Assembly: GCA_949987705.1 (NCBI GenBank)
Contig: OX465282.1
Coordinates: forward strand, 93,298,070-93,362,069
Length of the DNA: 64,000 nucleotides
Source of the DNA: Thereva unica
Taxonomy: Eukaryota > Arthropoda > Insecta > Diptera > Therevidae
Direction: 5' to 3'
Every line of letters starts with the position of its first letter. Within the stretch, counting starts at the first letter, position 1. The position numbers and the translations under genes are program-made. The notes beneath the pieces were generated by a model, which was not told the DNA's origin, did no database searches, and saw nothing but the letters and a program-made list of their open reading frames with translations. Below, one piece after another: positions 10,029 through 22,330 of this stretch.

Positions 10029-11864
10029 TTGTTGAAGATATCATTTCTGACCGATTCCACCAAAAAAGTCCGTTACATCACGCCAAAACCAAAAGTTATA
10101 GGTTTCACTGCTCTAGCGCCTGGACACAAGGAAGGGCACTGCAGTTGTGCGTCAAAGTTAGGTTCTTCCGAGAAAGCAAAAGCAAAAATAAAATCAGGAA
10201 AATACAAGAAGAATCAGCAGAATATCGTTAAATCCAATGTTGTCACGTCTGTAAACAATATAAAATTACCTGAAAAAAGGAAATTCATAACGGTATCAAT
10301 AAATGGCATTTCAGTAGAATTACAACTAGACACTGCTTCTGACGTTTCAATAATATCACGTGAAATGTGGGAATAGGTTGGACGAACACGGTCCGAACCA
10401 ACAGACCTTCCTGCAGTCAACGCCTCAGGTGATCGATTGGAATTGAAGCATAAACTCATGTGTGAGGTTACAGTGAAGGGAGTTACGAAACAAGCAGCAT
10501 GCTACATCACAGAAACTCCAAATTTGAATCTTTTCGGTATAGAATGGATGGAATTATTTAACTTGTGGTCCGTACCAATAACAGAAATATGTTCTGTCAA
10601 CAAAACATCTGTGGAAGACATACAACCTAAAATAAACCATATCACTAAATTTTTTCCTGAAGTCTTCAAATCAACAATAGGGTTGTGTACAAAAACAAAA
10701 ATAACTCTACATTTGAAAGAGGATACGAAGCCAATGTACATTCCAAAGAGGCCAGTATCTTACGCCGCGTTACAAAAAAATCGACGAAGAGTTGGAACGG
10801 TTGCAGAAATTAGAATTTTCAGCATGGGCAGCACCCATCGTCGTAGTGAATAAACCAAACGGAAAAATTCGTATTTGCGCAGATTACTCAACAGGATTGA
10901 ATGGGGCGTTACAGCCAAACAAACACCCATTGCCATTGCCAGACGACATATTTGCTAAATTGGCAGGTAAACAATTTTTCAGCGTAATAGATTTTTCCGA
11001 TGCTTATTTCCAGTTGGCGGTTGAGGAAAAGTCACAACAACTATTAACCATTAATACACATCGCGGTCTCTTCAAGTTCAAACGGCTATCACAAGGGGTT
11101 AAAGCTGCCCCCGGTGCTTTTCAACAAGTTATCGATGCAATGGTTGCTGATCTTCTATTTGTGAGTGCATATTTAGACGATCTCATGGTGTTCAGCACAA
11201 CTCAAGAAGAGCACCTTCTACTTCTACATATAACAAAATTGCTTGAACGAATACGGGACTATGGGTTTTCACTACAAGCCGAGAAATGTCAATTTTACAT
11301 GCGAAGGGTAAAATTCCTTGGGCACATTATAGATGACACGGGTATTCGTCCAGACCCAGAGAAAATCAGATGCATCGAAACAATGCCACCACCATCAAAT
11401 ATCACAGAATTGAGATCTTTTCTTGGAGCAATGAATAACTACGGGAAATTCATCCCAAACATGCAACAGATTATACGTCCAATAGATGCTTTACTAGTAA
11501 AAGACACGAAATGGATCTGGTCAATAGAATGTCGTAATTCGTTTTCAAAAATTAAGAATATATTACAGAGTGAATTATTATTAACCCATTATGATCCTTC
11601 ATTACCTATCATTGTAGCTGCGGATGCTTGTAATACAGGCATTGGTGCTGTTATATTTCACGAATTCCCAGATGGCAGCAGAAAAGCTATTTACCACGCA
11701 GCTAGAACTTTAACAAAGACTGGGCAACGTTATAGCCAAATAGAAAAAGAGGCTCTGGGATTTATATACGCTGTAACCAAATTTCATAAAATGATATCGG
11801 GAAGACATTTTGTTCTCGAAACCGACCATAAACCTTTGCTACACATCTTTGGCAACAAAAAAGG
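10029..11864 (+). pseudogene. Element A Gag end, protease, RT and RNase H (part 1)
   Basis: Starts in a degraded zinc-knuckle-like part (GHKEGHC), then an aspartic protease with LDTASDVSII. One in-frame stop (TAG, 10374-10376) follows EMWE, and the same frame resumes to about 10,760. A frameshift there moves to the frame of the RT, which runs from about 10,770 with YLDD at 11170-11181 and LSQG / LGHIIDD landmarks. RNase H begins near 11,610 (AADACNTGIGAV) and reaches TDHKPLLHIFG before being cut at 11,864 by insertion D. One stop, one frameshift and the insertion make it inactive. Confidence 0.85.
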
Positions 11865-11872
11865 TATACCAG

Positions 11873-12890
11873 CAGTGGCGTAGCAAGAAATATTTTCAGG
11901 GGGGGTTAAATAGTTGTAGGTCGAGTCCTGAACTCCAAACATTATCTTTCAAAATTGATATAATTTTTAGTTATGCTTTAATAGGAATAAAACTAGAAGA
12001 AGTGTTATAGAGGAATTCAGTTTGTTCACTTTTGACATACATGATAAAAGTCATAGTTCTATGTTTCTACGCTTTTCAGCAAATTTGTTGATTACTTCCT
12101 TAGCCGTCTTATGAGCTCCTTGGTAATTATGTATCTATAGAGATGGCTCAAAAATTGAAACAGCGTGGGCTCTGTTATTTTTTCCGAGGTATTGAATATA
12201 AACACCTCTCTTCGTCTACCTGACCACTGCAGCGTCTTCCAAGCGCAAGTCACTGCCATATGGGAGGCTCTCACAACATCTACGACCTATAAACTGGCTG
12301 GGAAAAAAATCAGCTTAGCTCGAGCTGGGCTGAGATGGACCACAGCAACAGTGTTTCGCACTCTTCCCATAATATGGCGGAAGGTGCTGACCGGTTATTG
12401 TCCCTTTGGACCGCACGCCGAAACATTGGGACTTCCCCCCCCAACATATGCAGAAGTTATGAATATACCGAAGAAACTGTCTCCCATCTTCTCTATTCAA
12501 GTTCCGCCCTTGCAAAGAAAACAGGGATCTTCCTCGGCTCACCTTTCCTTAACGGATTGAGCGAGCTGCAAAATACTGGGGTTCCTGACCTTTGTCGCCT
12601 TATCAAAGGGTCCAAATGACTTGAAATGGCCTGAATTTTGTCCCAAAACTGAAATAACATCACAATGGGCCCAATGGTGTGCCTAAGTGCAGCCATTTCA
12701 ACTTAACCTAACCACTTGCGATCCGCTTTCGAGGCACAATAAGTGATATTTCTAGTGTATTTTCTTCGCGCTGAATGTACCACCAAAATTACAAAATGAT
12801 ATTATAAATATTCAAGTTGAATTTCCTTCATACAAAAGTCGTTTCGGGGTGGGTTTGGTCCCCAAAACCACCCCCGTTCCTACGCCACTG
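11873..12890 (+). mobile_element. hAT-like non-autonomous element D
   Basis: Terminal inverted repeats CAGTGGCGTAG (11873-11883) and CTACGCCACTG (12880-12890), flanked by perfect 8-bp duplications TATACCAG (11865-11872 and 12891-12898). CAG-starting ends plus an 8-bp duplication are the hAT signature. Joining the flanks restores the RNase H frame of element A. No transposase is present. The interior carries a piece of a non-LTR retrotransposon, so it moved in trans. Orientation is arbitrary. Confidence 0.9.
12165..12619 (+). pseudogene. Non-LTR RNase H and C-terminal zinc-motif fragment inside D
   Basis: Two overlapping frames give an RNase H-like stretch (GSVIFSE, then VFQAQVTAIWEA) followed in another frame by a C-terminal part resembling non-LTR ORF2 tails (CRSYEYTEETVSHLLYSS, then ALAKKTGIFLGSPFL). 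At least one frameshift separates them. It is a fragment of a retrotransposon ORF2 carried within the hAT-like element, either captured by it or inserted in it before amplification. Confidence 0.6.
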
Positions 12891-13461
12891 TATACCAGTC
12901 TACACGGCTAATCGACTCCAGAGATGGGCATACACATTATTATTGTATGATTTTGAAATCCGGTACATATCAACGGAATCTTTTGGTTATGCGGATGTAT
13001 TATCTAGACTGATTAATACAAATGTCCAACCAGATGAAGAGTTTGTTATAGTATTAGTTCAACTTGAAGCAGCAATCAAGCAAGTATAACAGGAATCCTT
13101 GAACGCACTACCTATTACATTTGAAATATTGCAACGAGAAACCAAAAAGGACAAACTCATACAGAAAATCATCAAATTTTTAAAAGATGGGTGGCCAACT
13201 GGGAGAAAACAATTTCCGGACGAAGTTCATCCATTCATATCCAGAAAAGACACATTATTTGTGGTAAATGAATGTCTTATGTTGGGAGAACGAGTTGTTA
13301 TCTCCACAAAATTGCGGAAAAGAATCTTAGCAGAACTACACAAAGGACACCCGGGAATAGAGTGTATGAAATCATTGGCGAGAAGCCATACGTATTGGCC
13401 AAAGATAGATCAAGACATTGAAAATTATGTACGAGAATGTCAGCATTGTGGAAGCCAAAAT
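12891..13461 (+). pseudogene. Element A RNase H end and integrase zinc region
   Basis: Resumes with VYTANRLQRWAYTLLLYDFE, the usual end of gypsy RNase H, then FGYADVLSRL. After a stop near 13,087 the frame continues into the integrase N-terminal region, with GHPGIECMKSLARSHTYWP and a CQHC zinc ligand pair near 13,440. It is cut at about 13,461 by insertion of B. The integrase core of the same element reappears at 27.7 kb. Confidence 0.8.
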
Positions 13462-13493
13462 GGTTTTACATTCGTGGCTAATCTGTTATATTA

Positions 13494-13973
13494 CAAAAAC
13501 ACACTAATATAACTTTTTTTTTAAATTGTTTTATTAATATTTTATTATTCCTTAAAATTCTCTTTAATAAACTTGAAGTTGTTTTCCTACCTTTTTTTTG
13601 TTATTTCTTGTTATCATTGGTTTATAGCACGACCTTACTTTTTTTTTGCATATACATACTATATAAATGTTTTCTCAATTCTATATATATTTATTTTTGC
13701 TTTTCTTTATGAAACAATTCTCAAACAACACAAAATTCTTGCTCTTAAAAAATTCACAACAACATAAAATTATACTTTGAACCGGCCCGTATTTGTATTT
13801 ATTTATTTTTTCTTTTATATTCTTCTTACGGGTTTAAAAACTCTTTCATTATCATTAAGCCCAACAAAAACAATTAGAAGGAAAGTCTCGAGAACGCGAT
13901 AAGCACGGACATCGATTTCAGTGTACACAAGACAGAAGATCGCGGTCAATCATTAACGTATCCTTTTAAAAAA
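13494..13973 (-). repeat. 3' LTR of element B (truncated)
   Basis: Matches 26649-27107 closely over about 460 bp, plus 23154-23177 for its final bases (AAAAACACACTAATATAAC). It lacks the counterpart of 27108-27600, so the U3 side is deleted or was lost between pol and LTR. Differences from the other copy are scattered substitutions and short indels, so the insertion is not very recent. Confidence 0.8.
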
Positions 13974-14096
13974 TGCATTTGCCCGTGTTTGGGATATGGA
14001 GACATGAGTTGGGGCCTGCTAGTACGAGGTTCGTCTAATTTCTCGTTTCATCGGGTGTATTGGTGGCCATTGTATGTAGGGCCCGTTTGGGTCGTC

Positions 14097-14839
14097 TAAA
14101 TGTTTACCTTTTCTTCATAAAATGGTTTTAGGCGGTTGTTGTGAACTGTCACTAACCTCTTATTTATTTTTACGGTAGTATTCACTATACTTGGGACTGC
14201 GACCACCGTGTAGGGGCCGATCCATATTTGAGAGAGCTTGTGCTAACGAGACTCGTTTCGTAGGAGGACTTTGTCCCCTACATGGAGTGTCAAGGGCCGT
14301 ACTTTCCCGTCATAGTATGCCTTCGAGCGGTTCTTACTGGCGAGTAGATTCTTACGAGCCAGTGCATATGATTTTTGCAGTTTATACCGGAGTTGATGAT
14401 AATAACTTTCGTGATTGTATATAGGCTCCGGCTCTCGTTTTAGATTGGATGGGACGTCGGCTGTGAAGCCGTAGAGGCAGTCCATCGGGGTTAATTTAGT
14501 CCCCTCGTGTACACTGTTGTTGTACACGAATGCTGCTGTCCGAAGGAAATTGTCCCAGCTTTGGGGGCTCTCGTCTACGAGAGTGCGCAAGTATTCTATT
14601 AAGGGTCTGTGAGCGCGTTCTAGTGCTCCATTGGACTGAGGGTGGTACGCTGAAGTTTGGAGTTTCTTAACCTTTAAGAGCCTACACACGCTTTTGAAAA
14701 GGTCACTCAGGAAGTTTGATCCCTGGTCGGTAACTATTTGTTTTGGTATGCGATAGCGCGTGACGATTTCGTGGAAGAAAATTTGTGCTACCGTTTGAGC
14801 TTCCCTATTGGGAATGGCATACCAGTCGACAAATTTTGT
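14097..14839 (-). pseudogene. Element B integrase, C-terminal half
   Basis: On the minus strand the frame runs from TKFVDWYAIPNREAQTVA through TDQGSNFL (catalytic Asp) and HPQSNGALERAHR (catalytic Glu) to a GPY-type end (IWIGPYTVVAV, then HNNRLKPFYEE) with a stop near 14,097. A frameshift near 14,243 separates the last 50 codons. Upstream it is interrupted at 14,853 by retrotransposon C; the missing upstream part lies at 19,893 onward. Confidence 0.85.
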
Positions 14840-14941
14840 TAGGTTATCCTGGACCTCACCGATGTATCTACACCTTGACGTGGTGGTGAGGCTTGCGTGG
14901 TCCCGTTAGAACGCCCTGACTAAGATAGATACTTAAAAGCA

Positions 14942-16138
14942 ATGGATAAAACAAAGGAAATTTGTACCCCAGGTGGTAAACCTGCAAGCCAGGGAAATCC
15001 ACCCTCTACGGAGGTCGGCCTCATGGATTCTGGGGGAGGCCATCTATTGCTTACGAGGAACAGGGAAGTGGACGACTCGCATGTCAACGCAGTCACGCAG
15101 GAAAGCGTAGAAGCGGCGGCGAGCGAGCTAGTGAAGCTGAACCTGGAGGTATGCTCAGAGAAGGTGGACAATGCGATGCAGCAATGTGTCAAGAGGTCAG
15201 CCGGCTCTGGGCCTACGTTAGCGCAGGAATCCGACTCGGAAATGAGGCTGCGAAAGCAGCTGAAGCAGAAGAGGAAGAGGGAGCGCAAAAGACAGAAGAA
15301 GGCAACTTCCTCTGTTGGGGGATCGGCCGAGTCCACTCCGGAGGAGGTGGGACCCACGAAGAGGTTTAGAGGTGAAAGTCTCTGCACCTCAGCCGTGGGC
15401 TCTACTGTCGAAGGGGAGGATAAGGCCAGGGAAAGGAAGGGTGGACAACCTCAACCTGTAAAACAGGGAGGAGTCAACCCTTCTGTCTCGGGGGTCGTGC
15501 GTGCGGAGCCTGTGGCGGAGAATACCTACGCAGGCATAGCAGGCTGTGACCTCCGTTTGGGTGTGACCGACGATGGAAGGGAGGAGGGTCTGGGCACGAA
15601 GCAGGTAACCGTTTTTAAAGCGGCCCTGCTCAAGACACTAGACTCTCTGCCTGACAACGCTGGCGACATCGGTATTACCGAGGTAGACTTGGAGGACGGG
15701 GTCATTGCACTCAGGTGCGTGAACCAAAAATCCAAGGCCTGGCTGTACGAAGCTGTCGGAAAGATGACTGACCTATGGGAAGGAGTCAATCTGAGAGTGG
15801 AGCGCCTTCACATCCTTAAGGATGTGAGGAGGATGATCATCCGAGTTCCCGGTTCGCCGGAGAGCAAGGAAACCATCCTAGCCAGATTACGTCGTCAAAA
15901 TGCCTGTGTGACGGACACTTCTAAGTGGAGGGTCAGTCGCATAGGCAGATATGGTGACGCGAAAAACGGCGGTACCATTCTCACCGTATGGTGTCCGAAG
16001 GAGGAGGCGGAGGCGGTCAGGCATGCAGGGGGGAAACTCAACTGCGGGCTGGACCTTGCCTACGTGCGATTCCAGAAGGACAAGCCGGAGGAAATGGTAG
16101 AGCCGGCCGGAAAGGCAGCTGAACAAGGGGACCAGTGA
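14942..16138 (+). CDS. Retrotransposon C ORF1 (Gag-like, DUF4780-like end)
   Basis: An open frame of 398 codons. The first 130 residues are charged, with a lysine/arginine-rich block (KQLKQKRKRERKRQKK near residues 100-115) that could bind RNA or act as a nuclear signal. The C-terminal half (from about residue 225, KTLDSLPDNAGDIGI) ends in a part resembling the DUF4780 domain seen in LOA-type ORF1 proteins (GKLNCGLDLAYVRF near 370). I see no CCHC zinc knuckle. The stop is followed one base later by the ORF2 ATG, suggesting termination-reinitiation. Likely role: RNA-binding particle protein of the element. Confidence 0.8.
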   Translation: MDKTKEICTPGGKPASQGNPPSTEVGLMDSGGGHLLLTRNREVDDSHVNAVTQESVEAAASELVKLNLEVCSEKVDNAMQQCVKRSAGSGPTLAQESDSEMRLRKQLKQKRKRERKRQKKATSSVGGSAESTPEEVGPTKRFRGESLCTSAVGSTVEGEDKARERKGGQPQPVKQGGVNPSVSGVVRAEPVAENTYAGIAGCDLRLGVTDDGREEGLGTKQVTVFKAALLKTLDSLPDNAGDIGITEVDLEDGVIALRCVNQKSKAWLYEAVGKMTDLWEGVNLRVERLHILKDVRRMIIRVPGSPESKETILARLRRQNACVTDTSKWRVSRIGRYGDAKNGGTILTVWCPKEEAEAVRHAGGKLNCGLDLAYVRFQKDKPEEMVEPAGKAAEQGDQ

Positions 16139-16139
16139 A

Positions 16140-19100
16140 ATGGAATCCTCGTCAGCTGGGCGGGAGGTGGGCCAGTTCCGGCAATTAAAGGTTTGCCAGT
16201 TGAATCTACACCATAGCAGAGCAGCATCAGCAATGATGACGCGAGGCTTCGGTGAGATGAAGCTGGATATTGCTCTCATACAGGAACCCTGGATCTACAA
16301 GGGTAGGATTAGGGGACTATCTGGGAGCTTTGACACTCTGTACGTTCCCAATGCGAATGAAAGAGTGAGGACGTGTGTGCTGGTGAAACACGGAGTGCAG
16401 GCGGTTTTACTGCCGCACTTGTGCACACCAGATCTCACAGCAGTACGCGTAGGTACTGGAAGTGGGGCTTTCATTCTAGCCTCAGCCTACCTTCCGTACG
16501 ATTCGCCAGATCCTCCGCCCACCAGGGAGTTGGAAATTCTGGTTATTACCTGTGGCGAAAAAGGCACAGGGTTAATAGTTGGTTGCGACGCAAATGCACA
16601 CAACACGGTGTGGGGAAGCACCAACGACAACCATAGAGGAGAGGCTTTGCTAGAATTTGTGGAATGCAACAATCTAGTTATTGCAAATAGAGGGGTAGAA
16701 CCAACCTTCGTCGATGCTAGACGAAGGGAAGTCATAGATATAACTCTATGCAGCAACCGGATGTTGACAAGATTGACCAACTGGGAGGTGATGGATCGGA
16801 CGACTATGTCAGATCACAGAGCCATTTCATTTGAGATAGCGTACGGAACCCCGGGCAGGGGAGACGGAATTAGAACAACGAGAATTCCCCGCAACACGGA
16901 CACGTCTAGATATACTGAAATGTTGCGCAGGAATCTCGGGGAGCGCGTGCCAAGGGCACCGAAAACCACAAGAGAAGCAGAGTCTCAGTTGCATGTCCTG
17001 CAGACAGCGATAGAGAATGCTTTTCGAGTGGCGTGTCCTCCTACGTCAGTGGATGACCATGATCCCACACCCTGGTGGTGTAGGGAACTGGAGAAACTGA
17101 AGAAAGAGGTCAGAAGGGCTTTCAACCAAGCGATGAGGTGCAATGACCCGGTTGCCTGGGAGAATTACAAAGCCAAAAAAAGAGAAATGAAACAAACTCT
17201 GCGACGACGGAAAAGGGAGTCGTGGAGGGACTTCTGCTCGAGCATGGAGAGCATATCTGAGGCCAGCAGACTTCAGAAAATGATCTCCAGGGACCCGGTC
17301 TCCAAAGTCGGACTCGTTCGTGACCCGTCGGGGAGGATGACGGAGACGCTGGAGGAAACCAACAAGATCCTGATGAAAGTTCACTTTCCTGGCAGCTATA
17401 TCTCGGGTAAATCTTGGGCTATTCGTAACAGAATGGCTACAAGGATGAACCGAGAGGAGGCTAACGGGGTGGTGACGGAGGAAGGGGTGAGACGTGCAAT
17501 AGACACATTCTCTCCCTTCAAGACATCGGGGCGTGACGGAATATTCCCTGCGCTGCTTCAATGGGGCAAAGAAATCATTGCACCCAGGCTTAGGGGAATA
17601 TTCGTTACCTGTCTAGCAACAGGATACATTCCGGCGGTGTGGAGGGAAACCAAAGTGGTATTTCTCCCTAAGCCAGGCAAGAAGGACTACACCGAGGCGA
17701 AGTCCTCCAGGCCAGTCAGCCTAACATCCTTTCTGTTGAAAACAATGGAAAGAGTGGTGGCAGACCACCTGGAGAGTACTATGCTAAGGAGGCACCCTTT
17801 AAGTAGAAGCCAGCACGCTTACCAGGCTGGCAGATCTACAGAAACGGCACTTCACCAATTGGTGCGAGTAGCCGAGGGGGAACTGTATACCGGAGGCATA
17901 GCGATGGCCGTTATTATGGACATCGAAGGCGCCTTCGACAAGATACAGTTCAACAAACTCAAAGAGGCTCTGGTGAGGCGCGAGGTCAGCCCCATGATTG
18001 TAAGGTGGGTGGATAGCATGCTGAATAACAGAGCGGTAAGGATTCAGACAGGAGACTCGCGGCTTCGAGGGGGGTCAGCAAGGGATGCCCACAGGGCGGG
18101 GTCCTATCGCCCCTCCTGTGGAACATCACTGTGGACACTCTGCTCAGGCGGCTAGAGGTAATGGGCGTGCATACCGTTGGGTATGCAGATGATGTAGCGA
18201 TTGTGGCACGTGGCAAGTTTATGAGCACTACGGCGATATCATGAGGAATGCACTCCAAGTGGTTGAGCAGTGGTGTACGGAACAGGGCCTCACCATAAAT
18301 GCCAATAAGACAGACGCGATAATCTTCACTAGGAAGATTAAAGATCTGGATTTTCAGCCCCTCATGCTTTTTGGATCGAGGATCAAGGTGTCTGGGATGG
18401 TCAAGTATCTGGGTGTATACTTGGACTCGCGACTAACCTGGAAATACCACGTTGAAGAGAAGATTAAGAAGGCGACAAGGGTGCTTCACCAGTGCAGAAG
18501 AGTATGTGGACTAAGGTGGGGTATCTCACCAAGGTTAGCATACTGGACATATACCATGATGGTGAGACCCATCATAACTTATGCCTCGGTGGTCTGGTGG
18601 ACTAAAGCCACACAGAAAACCGTCAAGAGGCATTTGGACAAGGTGCAAAGAATGGCCAGCGTAGGTGTGAGCGGTGCTTTCCGCACCACACCCGCCGCGG
18701 CATTGGAGGCGCTGTTAGGTCTGCTGCCGTTAGATCTCCAGGTGATGAAGACTGCGGCAGCCTCAGCGATTCGGATGAGACGGGATGCCGCATGGCAGGC
18801 GTCAGGAACCTTATATGGGCACATGAAGATCCTGGATCGCATTAAAGGGATTAGGGAGCTCATGATGCCCATGGAAGGGATCACAAAAATGAGGGTGACC
18901 GAAAGGTATCATAAAACCCTCATAGGGAACGGAACGCTCCCGGAAGGGAGACCGGAAGACATATATATCTTCACGGACGGATCCATGATTGACGGCAGAG
19001 CAGGTGCGGGAGTCTTCTCAGAGGACTTAAATCTGACCTGCTCTCTGGCTTTGGGGAATTACACCTCAGTCTACCAGGCGGAAATGCTTGCTCTGCTGCA

Positions 19101-19815
19101 CGCGCTGGATCACATAAATGAGGGTCAGGTGCAGGGAAGAAGTATCTTTATAGCACTGGACAATCAGGCTGTGATTAAGCGCATGAATCAGACAGAGATT
19201 AATGCGTCTCTGGCGTTGGAATGTGTCCAAAAACTGAACAGGTGTGCGCAACAAAACAACGTGACGCTAGCTTGGGTTAGAGGACATACAGGCATCGATG
19301 GGAACGAAAAGGCTGACAACCTGGCAAAACAGGGGTCAACCTCGGAACTCTGGGGACCGGAGCCATACTCTGCCATTGGCAGAGGGTTGGTAAGGAACTA
19401 CATCGAGAAATGGGTCGCTGAGGAACACCGGAGACGGTGGGACGCTATGACCACGTGTAGGCAGGCTAAGATGGTGCTTACGTTGCCGATTACCGCAGCC
19501 AGAAGAAGGATCCTGCATATGCAAAGGAGAACCCTCAGATGGTTGGTGGCACTGATTACAGGACACGGATGTTTCAGGTATCACCTAAAAAGAATGGGAA
19601 TTCTGGAGGATGACACCTGTCGGATGTGCCTGGAGGAACCTGAGACGGCCACACACATAGTGTGTCACTGTCCGGCGGTGGCGAGGAAAAGGGCTGCCAT
19701 AACTGGACTCCATTGGATGGAGGACATGAGGCAGACTCCCTTCAATCAGCTGCTTGCGATAACTAGGGGAGTCGAAGTAAGGGAGCAATGGGACAACCCA
19801 CTGCAACCCCAATAA
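16140..19815 (+). pseudogene. Retrotransposon C ORF2: endonuclease, RT, RNase H (two frameshifts)
   Basis: An APE-type endonuclease opens the protein (LNLHHSRAA, LIQEPWI, GCDANAHNTVWGS, SDHRAI near residue 222). RT follows, with KTSGRDGIFPALLQW, SSRPVSLTSFLLK and AVIMDIEGAFDKI. A frame change at a G-run near 18,066-18,074 leads to GCPQGGVLSPLLW and the catalytic YADD (18182-18193). A second change near 18,212 leads to the remaining open frame from 18,241. That part has RNase H (FTDGSMIDGRAGAGVF; ALDNQAVIKRMN; WVRGHTGIDGNEKADNLAKQ) and a C-terminal Cys/His motif (CRMCLEEPETATHIVCHC). All catalytic blocks are visible, and only two frame changes in about 3.7 kb suggest a young copy. Confidence 0.9.
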
Positions 19816-19892
19816 GATGACTCTAGGCAGAGGGACGAAAAGGGACCCGCAAATAGTGGTCTGATTCGATATCCCTCGAAAATCTATATATA

Positions 19893-22330
19893 TAGGTTAT
19901 CCTGGAAGGTTAGGATGTACTTGTTTCCCGAATGTGTTTCTTCCAGGGGGCCTACTATGTCTAAATAGACTTTATCGAAGGGTTTTTCAGCTATGTCCGT
20001 GATAACCATGGTCATTCGGAATTGTCTAGCTAGAGGCCTTCATGGTTTGGCATTTCTTGCACCTTCTTATGTAGCGAGAGATATCGCGGAACATACGTCT
20101 CCACCAATATTTTTGGCGAATACGGTTGTAGGTCTTCACGACTCTCTGGTGTCCACCGAAGGGGGAGTCGTGGTAATCCTTTAGAATTATATTTATCTCC
20201 TCCTTGTGATGACTTCAACTTTCTTCTTCCCTTTGGGGTTGTCGTCTTTGGGATGGTCTTCTGTTGTTTCATCTTCGATCCCAGGCGGTTTGGGCCCTTC
20301 CTCCGAGTGGGGGGTATGTTATGTTTTATTTGTTGGAATGCGTCTTCACACTTTGGTGTCCAAGAAAATTTTACGCCTTTGCGTAGAAGGTTCGTTAAGG
20401 GTCGGACTATCTTGGAAAAATCTGGGACGAATTTTCGGTAGTAATTGGCAAGGCCTAAAAACGATTGCACTTGTCTGATAGTCCGTGGGGCAGGGAACTT
20501 CTGGACGCATTCCGTTTTACGTGGGTCTGGTAGGGCTCCTTTTTCTGAGCAAACGTGACCCAAATAAACAACTTCTTTTCGGAGGAATTGGCACTTCTCT
20601 GGTTGTAATTTGAGGTTATTTTCCCTCAACCAGTCGAAGACTCTACGAAGTTTAGTATTATGGTCCTCAAGGTTTTTACCGTAGATGACGATTTCATCCA
20701 GGTAGACAAAACATTCGAGGCCTTGCAGGCCTGTGAGGACATAGTTCATGAGCCGTTGGAACGTAGCTGGGGCTCCTTTTAGCCCGAACGGCATACGTTT
20801 GAACTCATAGTGGCCGTAGTTTGTGCTGAAGGCTGTTTTAGCGCGATCTCGTGGTTCCACAAGTACTTGTTGGTAGCCACTGGCTAAGTCGAGGGTAGTG
20901 AAATATCTTGAGTGACCGAGTTGGTCTAGAATGTCCTCGATTCGTGGCAGAGGAAATGCGTCGCCTATAGTTTTTTCGTTGACTTTTCGAAAGTCGACAA
21001 CTACTCGCCACTTCTTCTCTCCATTAGGTCCCGCCTTTTTGGGGACCACTAATAAGTGTGAGTTCCATGGGCTCTTACTGGGTAGGACTATGTCGCTGTC
21101 CAACATTTCTTCTAATTGTTCGTTAATTACCTGCCTTTGTGTCTCGGGCAGTCTGTACATTTTCTGATTAACAATTTGGTCATAGACCATTGGAATTTCA
21201 TGGGAGATAGCGTCTGTATAGGTGAGCTTATCTCCTTTTAAGTGGAATATGTCTGCGTATTCGTGACAGAGTTCCTTTATGGACCTCTTCTCTTCGGTCG
21301 TTAGTGGGTGGTCGAGGCTGAGTTCCTCGTCAACTTTTTGAAGGCGTTGTGCACGCTCTAGGTCGTCCGGGTCTTCGTAGTCCGGGAATATGTGTCTGAT
21401 TTTTAGTATGTTGACGGCTTCCTGGTCACTGCTCTTGTGACCCCGTTTTGATTTGGCCGTTAGTTTTTTCTGCCATTTGCGGCTTGTTTTGAGCGGTGGG
21501 GTGCCGGTTTTAGCTACCGGTCGTTTATTCCTGCACTCGCCGTTGCCTTTCTTGGCAAAGGGCCTTGGGCTAGAACTAGTAGAGTAGCCATTTGTGGGGA
21601 CGAGCGTTAGAGTTAGACTCGTTAGGGCTACTGGATAGTTGTTAGCATTGAGGAGGCCAACAGATACTCTTTGGTTTCCAGAAGGTAAGAGGGCGTTCGC
21701 GAGGAATACATCTTCGCAGGGCTCTTGGGCTTTACAGAGCATTTCTTCCTCTAAACTTAATGGTATTGGCACCACCATCTGGGACCGGCCTGGGATACAA
21801 ATTGATTCCGTTAAGATTACTTTTTGTCTCAGGTCTTCATTGGTCTCGAAACCGTTAAGGTTGGTATTTAACCTTGACCCATCTTGAGATTGGCAGCTTG
21901 TATTCCTCTCGGAGGGTACCTGGGAGACACCACCGGGGGTCGTCTCGGCTTCTACGAGCTGAGACTTCCTGGTCTGGGTTTGCTCCTGCTGCTCCCTGGG
22001 TTTCGGTTTGGTTTGTAATGGAATGGTAATTTCTTCCGGATTAATTTCCGTGCGAGGAAATCGTAGTGTCTTGTTAGGACCCTCAACGTTGCAGTGCTGG
22101 GAGAGGAAGTCGTTTCCTAGAAGGCCATCTTTGGGAATCTCTGGCATGTTTTGCACTATTTGGAAAGTGCAAGGAATTGGAGTTTTCAAATTGAAGTTTC
22201 CTTGGCAACTTCCGAGAGTCTTCCCTTTGCCGAATGGCGTTTGTAGCGAGCAATTTTGAGAAGGGTTTATTGTGACATTTTGTCGAAGTTTAGGTCCTTC
22301 TCGGAGTCTGTGAGGGACACGCTTACCCAA
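19893..22330 (-). pseudogene. Element B Pol: protease end, RT, deleted RNase H, integrase start
   Basis: The minus-strand frame (to about 20,030) begins inside the protease (DGLLGNDFLSQHC near residue 90); the Asp-Thr/Ser-Gly part is not seen. RT extends to about residue 680. Its active site reads YLDE (20693-20704) instead of YxDD, so the second catalytic Asp is lost. After NYYRKFVPDFSKIVRPLTNLLRKG the frame runs into a remnant in which RNase H is deleted. The integrase zinc region follows with a frameshift (RYIRRCKKCQ in one frame), then the start of the core (LDIVGPLEETHSGNKYIL) up to the insertion of C at 19,892. Clearly inactive. Confidence 0.85.

Larger units (their letters stand above)
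14854..19892 (+). mobile_element. LOA-like non-LTR retrotransposon C, near full length
   Basis: A 5,039-bp insertion flanked by perfect 14-bp target duplications TAGGTTATCCTGGA (14840-14853 and 19893-19906). Removing it and one duplication rejoins the integrase of B at GNKYILTFQDNL/TKF. It has a short 5' UTR (about 88 bp), ORF1, a 1-base gap, ORF2 with endonuclease, RT and RNase H, and a TATATA 3' end rather than poly(A). G+C is clearly higher than in its surroundings. ORF1 without zinc knuckles plus ORF2 with RNase H suggests the LOA/Bilbo/Baggins group; the clade call is from memory. Confidence 0.9.
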
